From Bicyclus anynana (lineage: Eukaryota > Arthropoda > Insecta > Lepidoptera > Nymphalidae), in the NCBI RefSeq assembly GCF_947172395.1, contig NC_069098.1, positions 5,263,001-5,327,000 on the forward strand: a DNA stretch of 64,000 nt, read 5' to 3'. Below the pieces are notes generated by a model, which ran no database searches, was not told where the DNA came from, and saw only the letters and a list, made by a program, of their open reading frames with translations. The position numbers and the translations under genes were made by a program. Shown piece by piece: positions 31,897 through 43,571 of this stretch (the stretch's first letter is position 1; each line of letters starts with the position of its first letter).

Positions 31897-32150
31897 TATA
31901 GGGCCAGACCTCCCTCTTTATAGGAGAGGGGATATAGAGCTAAGACCCACCACGCTTCTCCATTGCGGGTAGGCGGGCTTCCCAAGGGTGTAACACCGCT
32001 TACTTCCAAACTCCGGGCTGAGAATTTTAACTGTAAATTTCTTAAAAGAAATTTCAGTATCAAATAACCCGACCTAGGATCGTGACGACCTCGAACCCAG
32101 AACGTGGTGATCCAAATTCACATAAGCTAACTAACTATTGGCTAAACGAG
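31897..32150 (-). mobile_element. SINE-D (tRNA-like)
   Basis: On the minus strand: GTTTAGCCAATAGTTAGTTA (A-box-like), GGGTTCGAGGTCGTCACGAT (B-box-like), and a tail GGGAGGTCTGGCCC. A related diverged copy is at 51568-51790. Confidence 0.5.
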
Positions 32151-32439
32151 ACAGTATTAATATCATACTAGCTACTAATACTATTTTATTCTGTGCTATT
32201 TATTATAAATGCAAACGATATGTAGTTTGTTTTTTTTTCACCCCTTAAAACTTCGATCATGATAAAATTTATTATTAGTAATGAATGGGTTGTCAACTAC
32301 GTAAGAGTAAGGGTAAGATTACTGCAACGTCTAGCCGTCTTATAGTAGGGTGAAGAAGGAATTAGGTTGAAAAGAAAATTATATCTAGAAAACTAAGACA
32401 TAAATTTTTTAGCTATTGACTAAAATTGTCATGATCATG

Positions 32440-32500
32440 AAAAAGCCCCCCGGTTTCACCTGCGTAGATCCCGTTCAACGGGATAAAACATAGTTTTAGG
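32440..32500 (-). mobile_element. HEL fragment
   Basis: CCCCCCGGTTTCACCTGCGT and GGGATAAAACATAG. Confidence 0.45.
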
Positions 32501-32732
32501 GGGCAGGCTCAATAAAACACAGCTTTTCATAAAAACGGCTTATTTCTTTGGAGATGTATGTGGTGACCGTTTCTCGGTTGGAGGAAGAGTCGTTGAATTT
32601 CAAATTAGTTGTCAGTGAGTGACGTTTTGATTTTACTGTCAGTGAGTGCCTATTTTTCACCACACACGTTCCGTTTCGCCTTTTATTTAAACTCAGGTAG
32701 GTACATAATATTATTAATACGCGTCGTTGATA

Positions 32733-33069
32733 ATAGTACAAGTCGTCGTCGTCGTCATCAACCCATATTTGGCTCACTGCTGAGCTCGAGTCTCCTCTCA
32801 GAATGAGAGGGGTTAGGCCAATAGTTCACCACGCAGGCCCAATGCGGATTGGCAGACTTCACACACGCAGAGAATTAAGATAATTCTCTGGTATGCAGGT
32901 TTCCTCACGATGTTTTCCTTCACCGATTGAGACACGTGATATTTAATTTCTTAAAATGCACACAACTGAAAAGTTGGAGGTGCATGCCCCGGACCGGATT
33001 CGAACCCACACCCTCCGGAATCGGCAGAGGTCATATCCACTGGGCTATCACAGCTCTCATAGTACAAGT
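32733..33069 (-). mobile_element. SINE-A, full length with 11-bp target duplication
   Basis: ATAGTACAAGT at 32733-32743 and 33059-33069. The SINE (32744-33058) carries a (GTC)n/(ATC)n tail, intact body, and tRNA-like head with B box GGTTCGAATCC (reverse) and A-box region AGCCCAGTGGATATGAC. It is the reference copy for the family in this window. Confidence 0.9.
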
Positions 33070-33496
33070 AGTATTGCTGATATTATAGCTTTTTGTCAAA
33101 TAATTTTAAATGTCGATTTTGTGATAAGGCATAAAACCGTAATAAACAAACAAACCATAGTTGAATTAATATTATTCGTTGGATTATGATTAAGACGTTA
33201 TTAGCAGAGGCGTGAGTCGTGGCCATCTAGCAATGTCTAGATTTGACGAGAACAAAGTAAGTTATTACGGCTTGAGGTTGTAGCATCGTATTACGTTTTG
33301 AGACGGGTCTGCGGCTAGTTGTCGTAGATCCCTCATTATCTTTATTATAATACAAGCCAACTCGGCGAGACTTCGACCACTAACTCTATTTACGAGTAGG
33401 TACGTTACCGTAACAGTGTAACTACAAAAGTTTAGGTATTTTACGTTAAGCCAACTCTGACTCTGACGAACTTTTTGGCGCAGTTGCTAGTGTTTG
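33070..33496. other. Unassigned stretch
   Basis: Nothing recognised. Confidence 0.5.
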
Positions 33497-33604
33497 GTAT
33501 GGGTCGATTTACAATTTTATATTTTCTTAATTAACCCAGCTGGCCTTAGACTGAATCGCCATTTCATATCAAGTAAGAACGCAATTAAAGGCTTACGTGT
33601 TTTT
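33497..33604 (+). mobile_element. Old SINE-B copy
   Basis: TTTCTTAATTAACCCAGCTG and CTTAGACTGAATCGCCATTT...TTAAAGGCTTACGTG resemble SINE-B with deletions. Tail to tail with the next copy. Confidence 0.4.
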
Positions 33605-33905
33605 TTTTACAAGTTAGCCCTTGACTACAATCTCACATGATGATAATGATGATGCAATCTAAGATGGAACCAGGCTAACTTGTTAGGAGAAGGATGAAAA
33701 TCCACTCCCATTTCAGTTTCTACACGGCATCGTACTGGAACGCTAAATCGCTTGGCGGTACGTCTTTGTCGGTAGGGTGGTACTTTCCTTTCAGCAGCCA
33801 GACCTGGACTTATTAGGAAAATCTCAATCTGCCCAGCCGGGGATCGAACCCAGGACATCCGTTTTGTAAATCCACCGAGCATACCACTGCGCCACGGAAG
33901 CAGTC
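33605..33905 (-). mobile_element. SINE-B, near full length
   Basis: Poly-T, ACAAGTTAGCCCTTGACTAC, GGTACGTCTTTGTCGGTAGG, B box GATCGAACCC (reverse) and head CCACTGCGCCACGGAAGC. Confidence 0.8.
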
Positions 33906-34291
33906 AAAATGCAATGCAATTTCTCATACGCCTCTAATAAATTGACTGAACCAGTGTGCGATCAACTTAAAGCAGAGTAATCGAATAGTCGAGTATCATT
34001 ACAAAACCTTATCTCGTGACGAATTTCACCGAAAAGCTTTTAGCCTAAATCGATGTGTTTATCTTTTTCAGCCCACTAATCGTCCCTTCGGCATAGTTTT
34101 CCTTTGGGGTCATGAACTAGTTTCAAGAAGATTTTATCAACCTTTATTTATCAGCCCCGAAGGCGACTTTCGTTTCGTGTGATAATAGCATTCCATTTTT
34201 AAAGGGGAAAAGAAAAATTGAAGTCGTAAAGTTTGAAGTCGCACTTAATCTGATAACACAAAATTATCACGCTCCAGCAGCAGCAGTAATT
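33906..34291. other. Unassigned stretch
   Basis: Nothing recognised. Confidence 0.5.
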
Positions 34292-34779
34292 CGCACGAGA
34301 GTTTTTGTAACGGACGTTAAAAAAGCGTTCAAATACAACAAATGCAATCCTAAATATAATATATTATAATTATATTATATTATATTATTATATAATTATA
34401 ATTATATTATATCATATAATTATATATGTTCAGACGATAGCATTTTTAAAACACGATGCTTTTTTCGAACAGTGTTGCATTTTCAATTCTGGGCATTGAA
34501 AATAGATTCATTTAACTTTATACTATACTAGCTGTCGTCGCGCCGTTTCACCCGCGCGGTTTTCGTTTCTGTAGGAATACTGGGATAATATAATATAGCC
34601 TATCGCCTTCCTCGATTAGTGGGCTATCTAACACTGAAAGAATTTTTCAAATCAGACCAGAAACAATTGAGATTAGCGCGTTCAATCAAACAAACTAACT
34701 CTTCAGCTTTATAATATTAGTATAGATTTGAACGCTTTATTACCGTCCATTAAAAAAACTCTCGTGCGAATGAGGGCTT
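34292..34779. mobile_element. MITE-M with nested HEL and AT palindrome
   Basis: Ends CGCACGAGAGTTTTTGTAAC (left) and AAAAACTCTCGTGCGAATGA (right) match the copy at 2988-3222. The interior holds an AT-rich palindromic tract (34357-34427) and a Helitron-like insertion (34528-34726). Confidence 0.65.
34528..34726 (-). mobile_element. HEL, complete, inserted in MITE-M
   Basis: CTAG at 34528-34531 preceded by A; ends TATAATATTAGTATAGA followed by T. Comparison with the uninterrupted MITE-M copy shows the insertion point. Confidence 0.7.
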
Positions 34780-35328
34780 AGGTGGATAATTGAGTTGTGC
34801 TGATCGCATATTAAATGCAGAACGAGTCGCAGAGGTTAATTAGGGTACTTTTGGCAAATGTATGAAAGTGCAGCGAATAGTACTAACATTACCCATATAA
34901 TAGATAGCTATTGAATAAATGCAATTTTTGTCAAAAGCAAACTACGGGTATTTTGGTTATACCTAATTAAGTTATCTGATTGTCACAGGGATGTGAAAAT
35001 ACCCAAAAAGCTCTTAATTTTAAATGATTATTGTCTGGTTGTAGAGAGCAAAGTTTACTGACGTCTTTAGCCTTAACCATATTATTTTTAACATCAAAAA
35101 CAATACTTTTATAATTGTAAGAAGCTGCGTGCGATTCGGTCGGGAATCAGTTTTAAGTTGCTGACATAAAAGGTGATTTATTAAAATGTCATATGAAGAT
35201 GTAGGAGCTTAGGAAGTATGTAAGTGCGTTTCGTGTTAAAAATAAGTTTTTAAACAATATTTTCGACTAAAACAGTTATTTTTAGGGTACTGTACTCAAA
35301 TGGTAAAAAGGGACCGGACAGGTAAAAT
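34780..35328. other. Unassigned stretch
   Basis: Nothing recognised. Confidence 0.5.
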
Positions 35329-35489
35329 TCTATTTTCTACAAATCCCGTGGGAGTTATAGTTTTTTCCGGGATAAAAGAAGCATAATTATATTCTGCTCC
35401 AAGATCCAAATTGGTTCAGTGATTTATCTGTGAAAAGTTAACACACAGACCGACATACTTACTTTCGCAATTATAATAATAGTATGGAT
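35329..35489 (-). mobile_element. HEL fragment, diverged
   Basis: CTACAAATCCCGTGGGAG, TTTTTTCCGGGATAAAAG and CAATTATAATAATAGTATGG. Confidence 0.5.
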
Positions 35490-35827
35490 TCATAAGTTTT
35501 TGCAGAATCCACCTATGTCCTTTTTTGTTGGTAGGGTTGATCCACTGTGATCGCATATAAAGTAACAATATGGCCTTGATAATACCGTCTACATTCTGTA
35601 GACTGGGTAATAGTCAATATGGAGCCAAAAGCTGTCTAATATTATGCTAATACGCTCCCCCCTATCTTTTAGTACTGCTTCGGACAGGCATAAGCTTGTA
35701 ACATTCTTAGCAAACTGCTCCAAGGAATTGCCTTATAAAATGTAATTCAGATTTCTAAAATATTTTTTTTATTCATTTTGTGCTTGGTGAGCACAAAGAA
35801 AAAATCCGGTGCCAATTGTATTTTGTA

Positions 35828-36026
35828 CTAGCTGACGTCGCGTGGTTTCACCCGCGTGGTTCCCTTTCCCGTAGGAATATGGGAATAATATATAGCCTAT
35901 AGCCTTCCTCGATAAATGGGCTATCTAACACTGAAAGAATTTTTCAAATCGGACCAATAGTTCAATCAAACAAACAAACAAACAATCAAACAAACAAACT
36001 CTTCAGCTTTATAATATTAGTATAGA
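35828..36026 (-). mobile_element. HEL, complete short subfamily
   Basis: CTAGCTGACGTCGCGTGGTT... to CTTTATAATATTAGTATAGA, with host A before and T after. A clean example of Helitron-style insertion between A and T. The 3' end hairpin CGCGTGG..CCCGCG lies about 10 nt from CTAG. Confidence 0.75.
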
Positions 36027-36084
36027 TTCGTTATCTATGTACAAACCTTCAAGTTGTGCTAGCCTATCTTCTTCAAGTAAAAGG

Positions 36085-36196
36085 TATTATATTCAATTTC
36101 TTAAAGTGCACTTAACTGAAAGTTGGAGGTGCATGACCCGGACAGGATTCGAACTCACACCCTCTGGAATTGGAGGCAGCGGTCATATCCACTTTA
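36085..36196 (-). mobile_element. SINE-A head-half fragment
   Basis: TCTTAAAGTGCACTTAACTG, GACAGGATTCGAACTCACAC and GCGGTCATATCCACTT. Confidence 0.65.
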
Positions 36197-36299
36197 ACCT
36201 CTTAATATTAAAGAAGAATTTTTATAATCGTGTTAATAGATCCAGCAAATACCCCCTACAAACCTTACAAACTTCTGTATTTAGAATATTACAAGCAAA

Positions 36300-36476
36300 T
36301 GTCCCGCGTAGTTCCCGTTCCCGTGGGAATACGAGGATAAAGTATAGCTTATGACACTCACGAATGACGTGGCTTTCTAATGGTAAAAGAATTTCTAAAA
36401 TCGGTTAAATATAATTCAAGAGATTACCTCCTATAACCTCACAAACTTTAAATCTCTATAATATTAGTATAAATTA
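36300..36476 (-). mobile_element. HEL fragment
   Basis: CCCGCGTAGTTCCCGTTCCC, GACACTCACGAATGACGTGG, TCTATAATATTAGTATAAAT. Confidence 0.6.
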
Positions 36477-36647
36477 CTTACGTCTGTTGTTACGTACACC
36501 ATTAATGTACGAAGGTGAAAATTTTATTGACACACAGATTAAGTATTATCTAATCTGTGCACTTACATACACTGATCGGATTTTTGCAGTACAGAATTAG
36601 GGTGATTACGAGTATTCCTACACGAGTTTTAGAACAGTAATATTTTC

Positions 36648-36799
36648 TTTTATTCTGTACAAGTTGGCCCTTGACTGTAATCCCACCTGATAGTAAGTGA
36701 TGATGCAATCTAATATGAAAGCGAAGTAAATTGTTAGGTGTAGGACGAAAATCCACAACCATTTCGGTTTCTATACGACATCGTATCGTAACGATTTTT
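36648..36799 (-). mobile_element. SINE-B tail half
   Basis: TATTCTGTACAAGTTGGCCC to CATTTCGGTTTCTATACGAC. Confidence 0.65.
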
Positions 36800-37214
36800 T
36801 ATTATATTGATAACTTGTATTGATAACAGTTTGTTGGTTCAGTGGTCAGCCTATATGACATTGGATCATGAAGTCCTAACTTTGAAGCTGGCTGTGAATT
36901 TGTAAGCTTTTTTCTTTTATAATTCTCAATTGTTCTCAGACTGCAGTTAAGAAGTTACTAAAAAGCTAAGCGTTTAATATTAAAAAGCTTTTGAAAAAGT
37001 TTTATTCCATGCGGGAAATCATAACGATTCTCCAACAGTATAAAATGAAATAGTTGCATAGAAAGAGTTTTAAAACTCGAATGTAGGTTTTCAATCCGAA
37101 TGGAGTCGAGCTCGAGTGAGTCATTTTGGTTGCATTTGTAATTCATTTTAATATTTTTTAAATTTAATAATTTGGATTTATACTATGGGTATATAACTAC
37201 TAGAAACTAAGCGA
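36800..37214. other. Unassigned stretch
   Basis: 36835-36900 has a weak tRNA-like A box (TTGGTTCAGTGGTCAGCC) but no B box. Confidence 0.4.
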
Positions 37215-37550
37215 ATAGTACTTAATAGCGAGCTTACTGTGCCGTGTGAGACTAACATTCCGAAGGACCACAGTTTAAAAGTGAATAAATATTATTACCT
37301 AACAAAAGAACTAACTAAAAATGGCTATGTCGTTAGTCTGTACGCCGTAGAAGTAGGTGCGAGAGGATTACCAGCAAAATCTCTCTATAACTTGCTAAAG
37401 ACTTGCTTGGCCTCTCTAGAACTGCAGTAGTTCTTTATTAGAACGAGTATCCAAAGCTGCTCTAATAGGATCTTACCAAATTTGGCTAGGTACGGTGCAT
37501 GTGTGTGGGTGATTTTGTAGGCACGTAATATGTCTATAGTATAAAATCTC
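37215..37550 (+). mobile_element. LINE C-terminal fragment (EVGARG motif)
   Basis: The frame at 37239-37430 includes VNKYYYLTKELTKNGYVVSL then YAVEVGARG and SLYNLLKTCL. After a frame change, SKAALIGSYQIWLG follows (about 37455-37490). This pairing resembles the C-terminal region of some LINE-like reverse transcriptases; which clade is uncertain. The 3' sequence (GTGATTTTGTAGG.ACGTAA..GTCTATAGTATAAA) recurs at 58476-58530. Confidence 0.5.
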
Positions 37551-37817
37551 GTTGGTTGTATTACACTCGCATGGTACCTCACACGTCAAGATTAGAACAA
37601 ACCCAAACGCTTATTTATCGCTAAATAACATGCCTCTGTCTGCTCTCTTATCTGTCTAAGCTTTGGAAACAAATAGGTTGCCTCCGTTGATTATGGTATC
37701 GCATAGATCAGGGATCAAACCAATGACACGCTAGAAGATTGCTTGGGTACGGAAATTAGGTATTTATTCAAGGTATTACGGTATAAAGTTAGTTTTTTTT
37801 CAGTGATTTTATTTTTT

Positions 37818-38054
37818 TACCAGCGGTCGCCCACGACTTCGTCTACGTGTGGAATTCAGTTTTTCATAAATCCCGCGGGTAACATGGATTTTTGGAATGA
37901 TTATGAGTAGGCGGGATGAAAAGTAGCCTTTAAGTTAATCCAGAGTAAAACCTATTTCCATTCCAAATTTCAGTCAAATCTCTTCAGTAGCCGCAGCGCA
38001 AAGGAGAAACAAACATACACACACGAACTTTTACCCATAGAATATTGTGTGATT
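37818..38054 (-). mobile_element. HEL (long subfamily)
   Basis: ACCAGCGGTCGCCCACGACT, AAATCCCGCGGGTAACATGG, TCTTCAGTAGCCGCAGCGCA. A second short piece follows at 38060-38090. Confidence 0.55.
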
Positions 38055-38099
38055 ACACTAGGTGATACCCGCGACATCGTCTACGAGAAAATAAGTGTA

Positions 38100-39702
38100 A
38101 ACTATTTGGTGTACAATTTGATAACTCCTTATGTATTAGGTAGGTACATAAAACGAATATTTATATGTTAGTACTTGGTAGTTGTAGGTTTTATCTGTGG
38201 AGTAATTTTTAGGTTATTTTACGACAAAATTTGGAGGGAATTATTGATCTAAAACCAAAACCTCCGAGCAATTATTGATGGCGAAAAACTGATTTTCATA
38301 ATCTTTTGACGTGTATAACTTTTTTAGCCGTCACGATATCAATGTAGATTTTTACATTTTTATTACAACGCCGTAATAAAGGTCAAAATAAAAATTCCGC
38401 TCAATAGGAATTATACCGCAGATTGGGGATTAAAATGCTTAATTCTACTGGGCTATGTAATTTTCCTACAAGAAAAATCAAGTAGCCGAGTATAGGGATG
38501 ATGACTAGGTTTGAATATATTAATTTTTAAGATACATTCAGGTAAATAGGGTCAATGTTAACTAATTTATACATAAAAAGCAAACATTGTCTAGATATTT
38601 GCAAAATAAATGAGATTATTAAATTTCAAAATCTATTAAAAACCTTTTATCGTAATTAGATGAAAATTCATACAGTTTTAGCTTCCTTACATTAAATGTG
38701 ACATTTTTTAATATCTGATCATAAACGCACAAATAACAAAGATATTAGTAATGTTGTTAGTACGAACATACAAATCTAACGATCATTACATTACCTATTA
38801 CGTCATTATTTCGTACCATTTTGTATAGGGCGTTTTCCAGGGATCCGCGGCAGCGCCGCAAATCTGACCCTTAAAATCCCTGTAGCTCCGAAAGTAATGA
38901 TCGCAGATACCCTGTTCCTCTTACAAAATTGCTTTACTATTAGCATACTCTTAATTTATATACAATTTAAAAAAGTGTTATCATCCCTAAAAGTAATACG
39001 GTCCTATTTGAGCATTATTTAGATATTCAAATTACTTACCCATTTATTAGTACTTACAATATTTTAAAATTCATTAAATAATGAGTTTTTACTAAAGTAA
39101 AATTGTGACTTAACCTAAAAAGATTACAAGTGCTGATAGCAGTACCCAAATAAAAACTCGGGTAATATTTTTCTTTATTATCATCTCACAATGACATTTT
39201 AAAAGTAATCGGTTGTAGCAATACATTTTTAAAACTTATTGTATAATTTAATATTCTAATAGGATTTTCTTAAACATAATAAGCTTATATTTGACGAAAA
39301 CTTTTTAATTTATTGAGAAAAGCATCTTTAAGATGGTCTTTAGGGAGTTTGTTAAATAAACTTTAATACGATTAATTTTGTGTACTTTGCAGTCTATGGT
39401 ATAGTATTTAATAGTACTGTGGTATTGGATTGTCGCATCGCAAGTTAATTGATATATTCACAATTTTTGGAGTTTATTGGAGTTTACTCCTTGATAATCG
39501 TTTTTTCATATAAATCCCCCGATATGAAAAAAATATGGGCAGTAAAATTCAAGGAATGACAGCGTTACGTTTTTTGTGCGAAACCTATTCTGCGCACCTT
39601 TCACCGTGCGCTGCCGCCAACAGCATGTGTCGGGCGCGCATGCCGCGGCCTGCTGCTCCTCGGCTTTCACTTTTCAGGCGTAAATATGTAATATGTAATG
39701 TA
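38100..39702. other. Long unassigned stretch
   Basis: AT-rich with no convincing gene or named repeat. A short GC-rich patch lies at 39590-39660. Confidence 0.5.
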
Positions 39703-40085
39703 ACCTAACAACATCTTATAGTGACCATATCAATTTTAAAATATAAAACATATCTTTTATACTTTAAATAAATAGATCGACTTGGCAAGCGCTCTAAGCA
39801 ATGTTATTGAATATAATAATAATTGTAACATACGAGTACATTGTGTATTCATGCGATGGCCAAGTCAATCTATTTATTTAAAATATAAAAGAATTTTAAT
39901 ATTGATATGGTCACTATAAGATGTTGTTAGGTTAACTAATTACGTAATAACTTGAAACAGAAAAACCCTTAATTACAGACAGAATAAGGTAATCGACTTG
40001 GTATTACATGGATCTCACAACTTTTTGCGGTAGAATAACTGATTGCGAGAATTGCTACATTTTACAAGTGTTGTTTTTTATGGTA
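39703..40085. mobile_element. Inverted-repeat element related to 17799-18001
   Basis: 39703-39793 (GTAACCTAACAACATCTTAT...CGACTTGGCAAG) is inversely repeated at 39862-39934. Sequence from 39884 to 40085 is the partner of 17799-18001. Confidence 0.6.
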
Positions 40086-40440
40086 TTTTATTTATCTGAC
40101 TTTTCAACTTACCTACTTATACATCTTGAATGACAATTTATGAGAAAAGGTTTAGATATCATTGCATTTTTCTACAAAATAAATCAATGTAATTCTTTTA
40201 AATTATCGATGAAAACGAAATATTTGAATTCTTCCGTAATCGTCCAAACTTTGGCAGAAGCGATTAGCCTTGATTTTTATCAATCAACGCTTAGTGGCAA
40301 TTATTCTCAAGACGTCCCTGATCCAATTTCCGCTTTGGTCACTTAAGGAGGAGATTTTTTTCTAAAAAGGCTGAATTCAGGATATCTCTGGTGATTTTTC
40401 GTGATTATCGTAGATAGCAATGTAATTAATAAAGATGTTT
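40086..40440. other. Unassigned stretch
   Basis: Contains a 68-codon frame (40140-40346) without recognisable domain. Confidence 0.4.
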
Positions 40441-40706
40441 TTCTCACTGCTTAGCTCGAGTCTCCTTTCTGAATTAGGTTAGGTTAGGGGTTAGGCCAAT
40501 AGTCCAACACGCTGGCCCAATGCGAATTGGCAGACTTCACACACGCAGAGAATTAAAAAAAATCTCTCGTAAGTATGCAGGTTTCCTCATGATTTTTTTC
40601 CTTAACCGTTTGAGACACGTAATATTTAATTTCTTACATTACACACAACTGAAAAGTTGGAGGTGCATGCCCTGGACCGGATTCGAACCCACACCCTCAC
40701 GGCTAT
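40441..40706 (-). mobile_element. SINE-A with TTAGG run and deleted head
   Basis: CTCACTGCTTAGCTCGAGTC, body, then CGAACCCACACCCTCACGGC where most of the tRNA-like head is missing. TTAGGTTAGGTTAGGGGTTAGG at 40475-40496. Confidence 0.75.
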
Positions 40707-41354
40707 TTAATTATATAAATATTGTGTTAATTGTACGAGAATTTAAAGCATGTTTATTACCTAAAAAATTTAGGGGGTTCTAATGCAATTTTCCATACAT
40801 CACATACATAGTATCTCTAAATTGAAACCTAAAAATAAACATAATTATTATTCTTGACAAACCAACAAAATATGATTTTATGTGTTATGTATTAGAGCTT
40901 GTCCTGACCTGCAAAGAAGTCTTTATAAAATTCAGTCGGATTTTTCTAATTTAAATTCTTCCTGAACGCATTTAATAGTCTTAAATAATATATTATAAAA
41001 CAAGAGTTTTTGATTGTCTTACTGTTTTTAGAATAAACAACATAGACCAGAACAATTGAAAGGAAAACGGTAGTCGCTGTGGTCTCAAGTATTTCATTTA
41101 ACTTCTGAGAAAATAAATCCTGAGTATCAAGTTGAAGTCCAGGCGATATTTCAACGTTAGCTTTAGTGTTTTCTGTTCTGTGGATATTTCAGTGTACATT
41201 TTACAGTATTTTTCAGGATATTGGCTGCATTTGTTCCGTAGGCGATATAGCTTGTCTATGTCTGCTCGTAAAATACTACCTTCTATAAACTTTGATATAC
41301 ATTTGCTCATGTGTGATAATGTGACGTTGTATTGAGCTCAATACCTAATATACA
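40707..41354. other. Unassigned stretch
   Basis: A 70-codon minus frame (41310-41098, MSKCISKFIEGSILRADIDK...) has protein-like composition but no recognised domain and no supporting signals. Confidence 0.3.
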
Positions 41355-41425
41355 AATAATTTATAGAATAGAATGGAATAGAATAGAATTATTTGTCCAC
41401 ACACAAGTAATAAAATAAAATAAAA
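41355..41425 (-). mobile_element. LINE tail, probable CR1-like
   Basis: (TAGAA)n run then ATTATTTGTCCACACACAAG, similar to the tail region at 1223-1300. Confidence 0.4.
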
Positions 41426-41507
41426 TAAACAAACAGAACATACAAATATCTGGTCGTGGACAAAACAGGTATCCACCATCGACATTATTTATCGACATAT
41501 TTGTATC

Positions 41508-41600
41508 CTACTAATATTATAAACGCGAAAGTTTGTATGGATGTTTGTTTAGATGTTTGTTGGGATGTTTGTTACTCTTTAACACCTCGTACTCGGAGAG
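41508..41600 (+). mobile_element. HEL 5' end fragment
   Basis: TCCTACTAATATTATAAACG followed by a TGGATGTTTGTT triplet repeat and TACTCTTTAAC. Confidence 0.5.
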
Positions 41601-41716
41601 GTGACTTGTGCTCAATAGTGGACCGCATATGGGTTGATAATAATAATTTTATCATTATCACTAGTCAAACTGAGGCAGAAAATCTAGTGGAGCAGTCCAA
41701 ATCACCTTTACTATAA

Positions 41717-42020
41717 GAAGAGTGATAGCCCAGTGGATACAACCTCTGCCACTGATTTCGGAAGGCGTGGGTTCAAATCCGGCCCTGGGCATGCAGTTCC
41801 AACTTATCAGTTGTGTGCATTTTAAGAAATTAAATATCACTTGTCTCAAACGGTGCAGGAAACTTACATGCCAGAGAATTCTCAAATCTCTCTGCGTGTG
41901 TATCTGCCAATTCGCATTGGGCCAGCGTGGTGGACTATTGGCCTAACCCCTCTCATTATGAGAGGAGACTCGAGCTGAGCAGTGAGCTTAATATGGTTTG
42001 TTAATGATGATGAAAATAGG
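41717..42020 (+). mobile_element. SINE-A, near full length
   Basis: AGAGTGATAGCCCAGTGGAT head, B box GGTTCAAATCC, body, GGAGACTCGAGCTGAGCAGT and ATGATGATG tail. Confidence 0.8.
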
Positions 42021-42459
42021 CGACTTGAATGATAATGAAACCATACTAGTTTGAGTAGAATACCTATTACTATCAAATCGTTCTCGGTCGGACATTTATT
42101 ACATTATCCATTCTAGTGAATACATCGTTCAGCAGGGATAAAGTTCAGTTCTCTGCCAATATTGGATTTTGGAATCCATATGTTTGATCAAATAGGTATA
42201 CAAACCATACTAGCTATTAAGTCAGTTAGCCTTCTGGCTTTGATATGTTCATTACTCACTAACAATGGAATACGTTTGCATAGATGTATTCGTAACTTGT
42301 GAAATTTCATTTCATGTTGTGTAACTGTCTGAATATTGTCTAACGGATCCTCATGTTTGCCAAGACTCCAAACCTGTACAAAATAATGTTTGGCTTAATG
42401 TTTGTAATTAAACATCGCCATCCACACACTTTTAAAACCATCCACACTATTAAAAGTTA
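42021..42459. other. Unassigned stretch
   Basis: Nothing recognised. Confidence 0.5.
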
Positions 42460-42775
42460 AAAGTAGTATTATAGTGTTATTGATTATATTAATGATAAAA
42501 AAGCTTGGCATTAAACTGTAATATACAACTGTATTCTTAGTTTTAAATAAGTTTGTAAAATGGTGGTAAACAAAAAAAAATAAACCTTAGCTGAGTTTGT
42601 TGTGGGCTCTTCTCGGACCAAGGCGCGTTTGGAACCCTCGTAACTTTAGTTTTAAGTTTTCGACTATTATTACCACCATTAAATTAAATTAAGTTATGAC
42701 ATAATCTTGACCTTTCAAAAGTGTTTGTAAACTAAGCCTAATTGAAATAAACGAATTTTGACTTTTGATCTTGTT
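42460..42775 (+). mobile_element. LINE-E 3' end
   Basis: Same blocks as 25342-25660, ending AAATAAACGAATTTTGACTT. Confidence 0.65.
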
Positions 42776-42959
42776 TCGGCAATAATATTTAAGAAATACT
42801 GTTTTTCTCTTAACAGTTTATTTGTTTAAAATCAAATGACAAATCCTATTAATCAACGCATGGTCTTCCGTCTAGATATTGTGCATTTAATACATACATA
42901 CACGTTGCTTATTAAAAACTTTAAAATTGGTCATTTGCTTTACTAACTAGCTCACTATA

Positions 42960-43011
42960 CCTGATTATAAAGCAATATATACATGATTGTATATATTGCT
43001 TTATAATCAGG
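42960..43011. repeat. Perfect 24-bp hairpin, 4-nt loop
   Basis: 42960-42983 mirrored at 42988-43011 (CCTGATTATAAAGCAATATA...). The outer motif ACTAACTAG/CTAGTTAGT also pairs, separated by a 9-nt bulge. Confidence 0.9.
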
Positions 43012-43260
43012 CTAGTTAGTTATTTAAATTAAAAAAAACTACCAATTCTTGCTAATATTTTTAGAATTATCAGTAAAACGTTAAAAGTACAGTTTTGGTT
43101 AAGTTGGCTTGGTTAATGATTTTAAACTTATGATTTTAACAATTTTTTACCTTGTTTTTTAGCTTGGTTAGTTAGTAATTTAAATTTAAAAAACATACTA
43201 CCAATTCTTGCTAATATTTTTTGAATTATCAGTAAAACGTTAAAAGGCATAGTTTTTTTT
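43012..43260. repeat. Two-copy tandem repeat, about 155-bp period
   Basis: TAGTTAGT.ATTTAAATT...CTACCAATTCTTGCTAATAT...ATTATCAGTAAAACGTTAAA occurs from 43012 and again from 43167. Confidence 0.75.
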
Positions 43261-43571
43261 AGTAACAAAATGGGTTATTTACCTTCGAATAAAAATGATC
43301 ATATATTTATTATCCAGACAGCAACGAATATGATACAATATATTACACGAATGCTAGTGGGACTTGAATAATGATAGCTCAGGGAGGAAGGACACTGACC
43401 TAGTTACAGGCAAATCCCCCGTATTCCTCTCGGAGACAAATCTCTTGAAAATCCACATTAATAACTTTATTATTTCTTTGAAACTTTACAAAATTGTTTT
43501 TTTTTTATTGAATTACAATGTTATTCACTAATTTGGCACAACCTATTAAAATAATCATCACATCAACTGAG

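Noticed and set aside
28579..33058. tRNA genes at SINE heads (for example near 28579, 29168, 32990)
   Set aside because: A and B box-like motifs are present, but there is no cloverleaf with paired acceptor stem, and each is joined to a SINE body.
34357..34427. AT-rich palindromic tract as a replication origin
   Set aside because: It is an expansion inside MITE-M; nothing beyond AT-richness supports an origin.
40474..40497. (TTAGG)n as an interstitial telomere
   Set aside because: Only about four units, within the native TTAGG site of SINE-A; slippage is enough.
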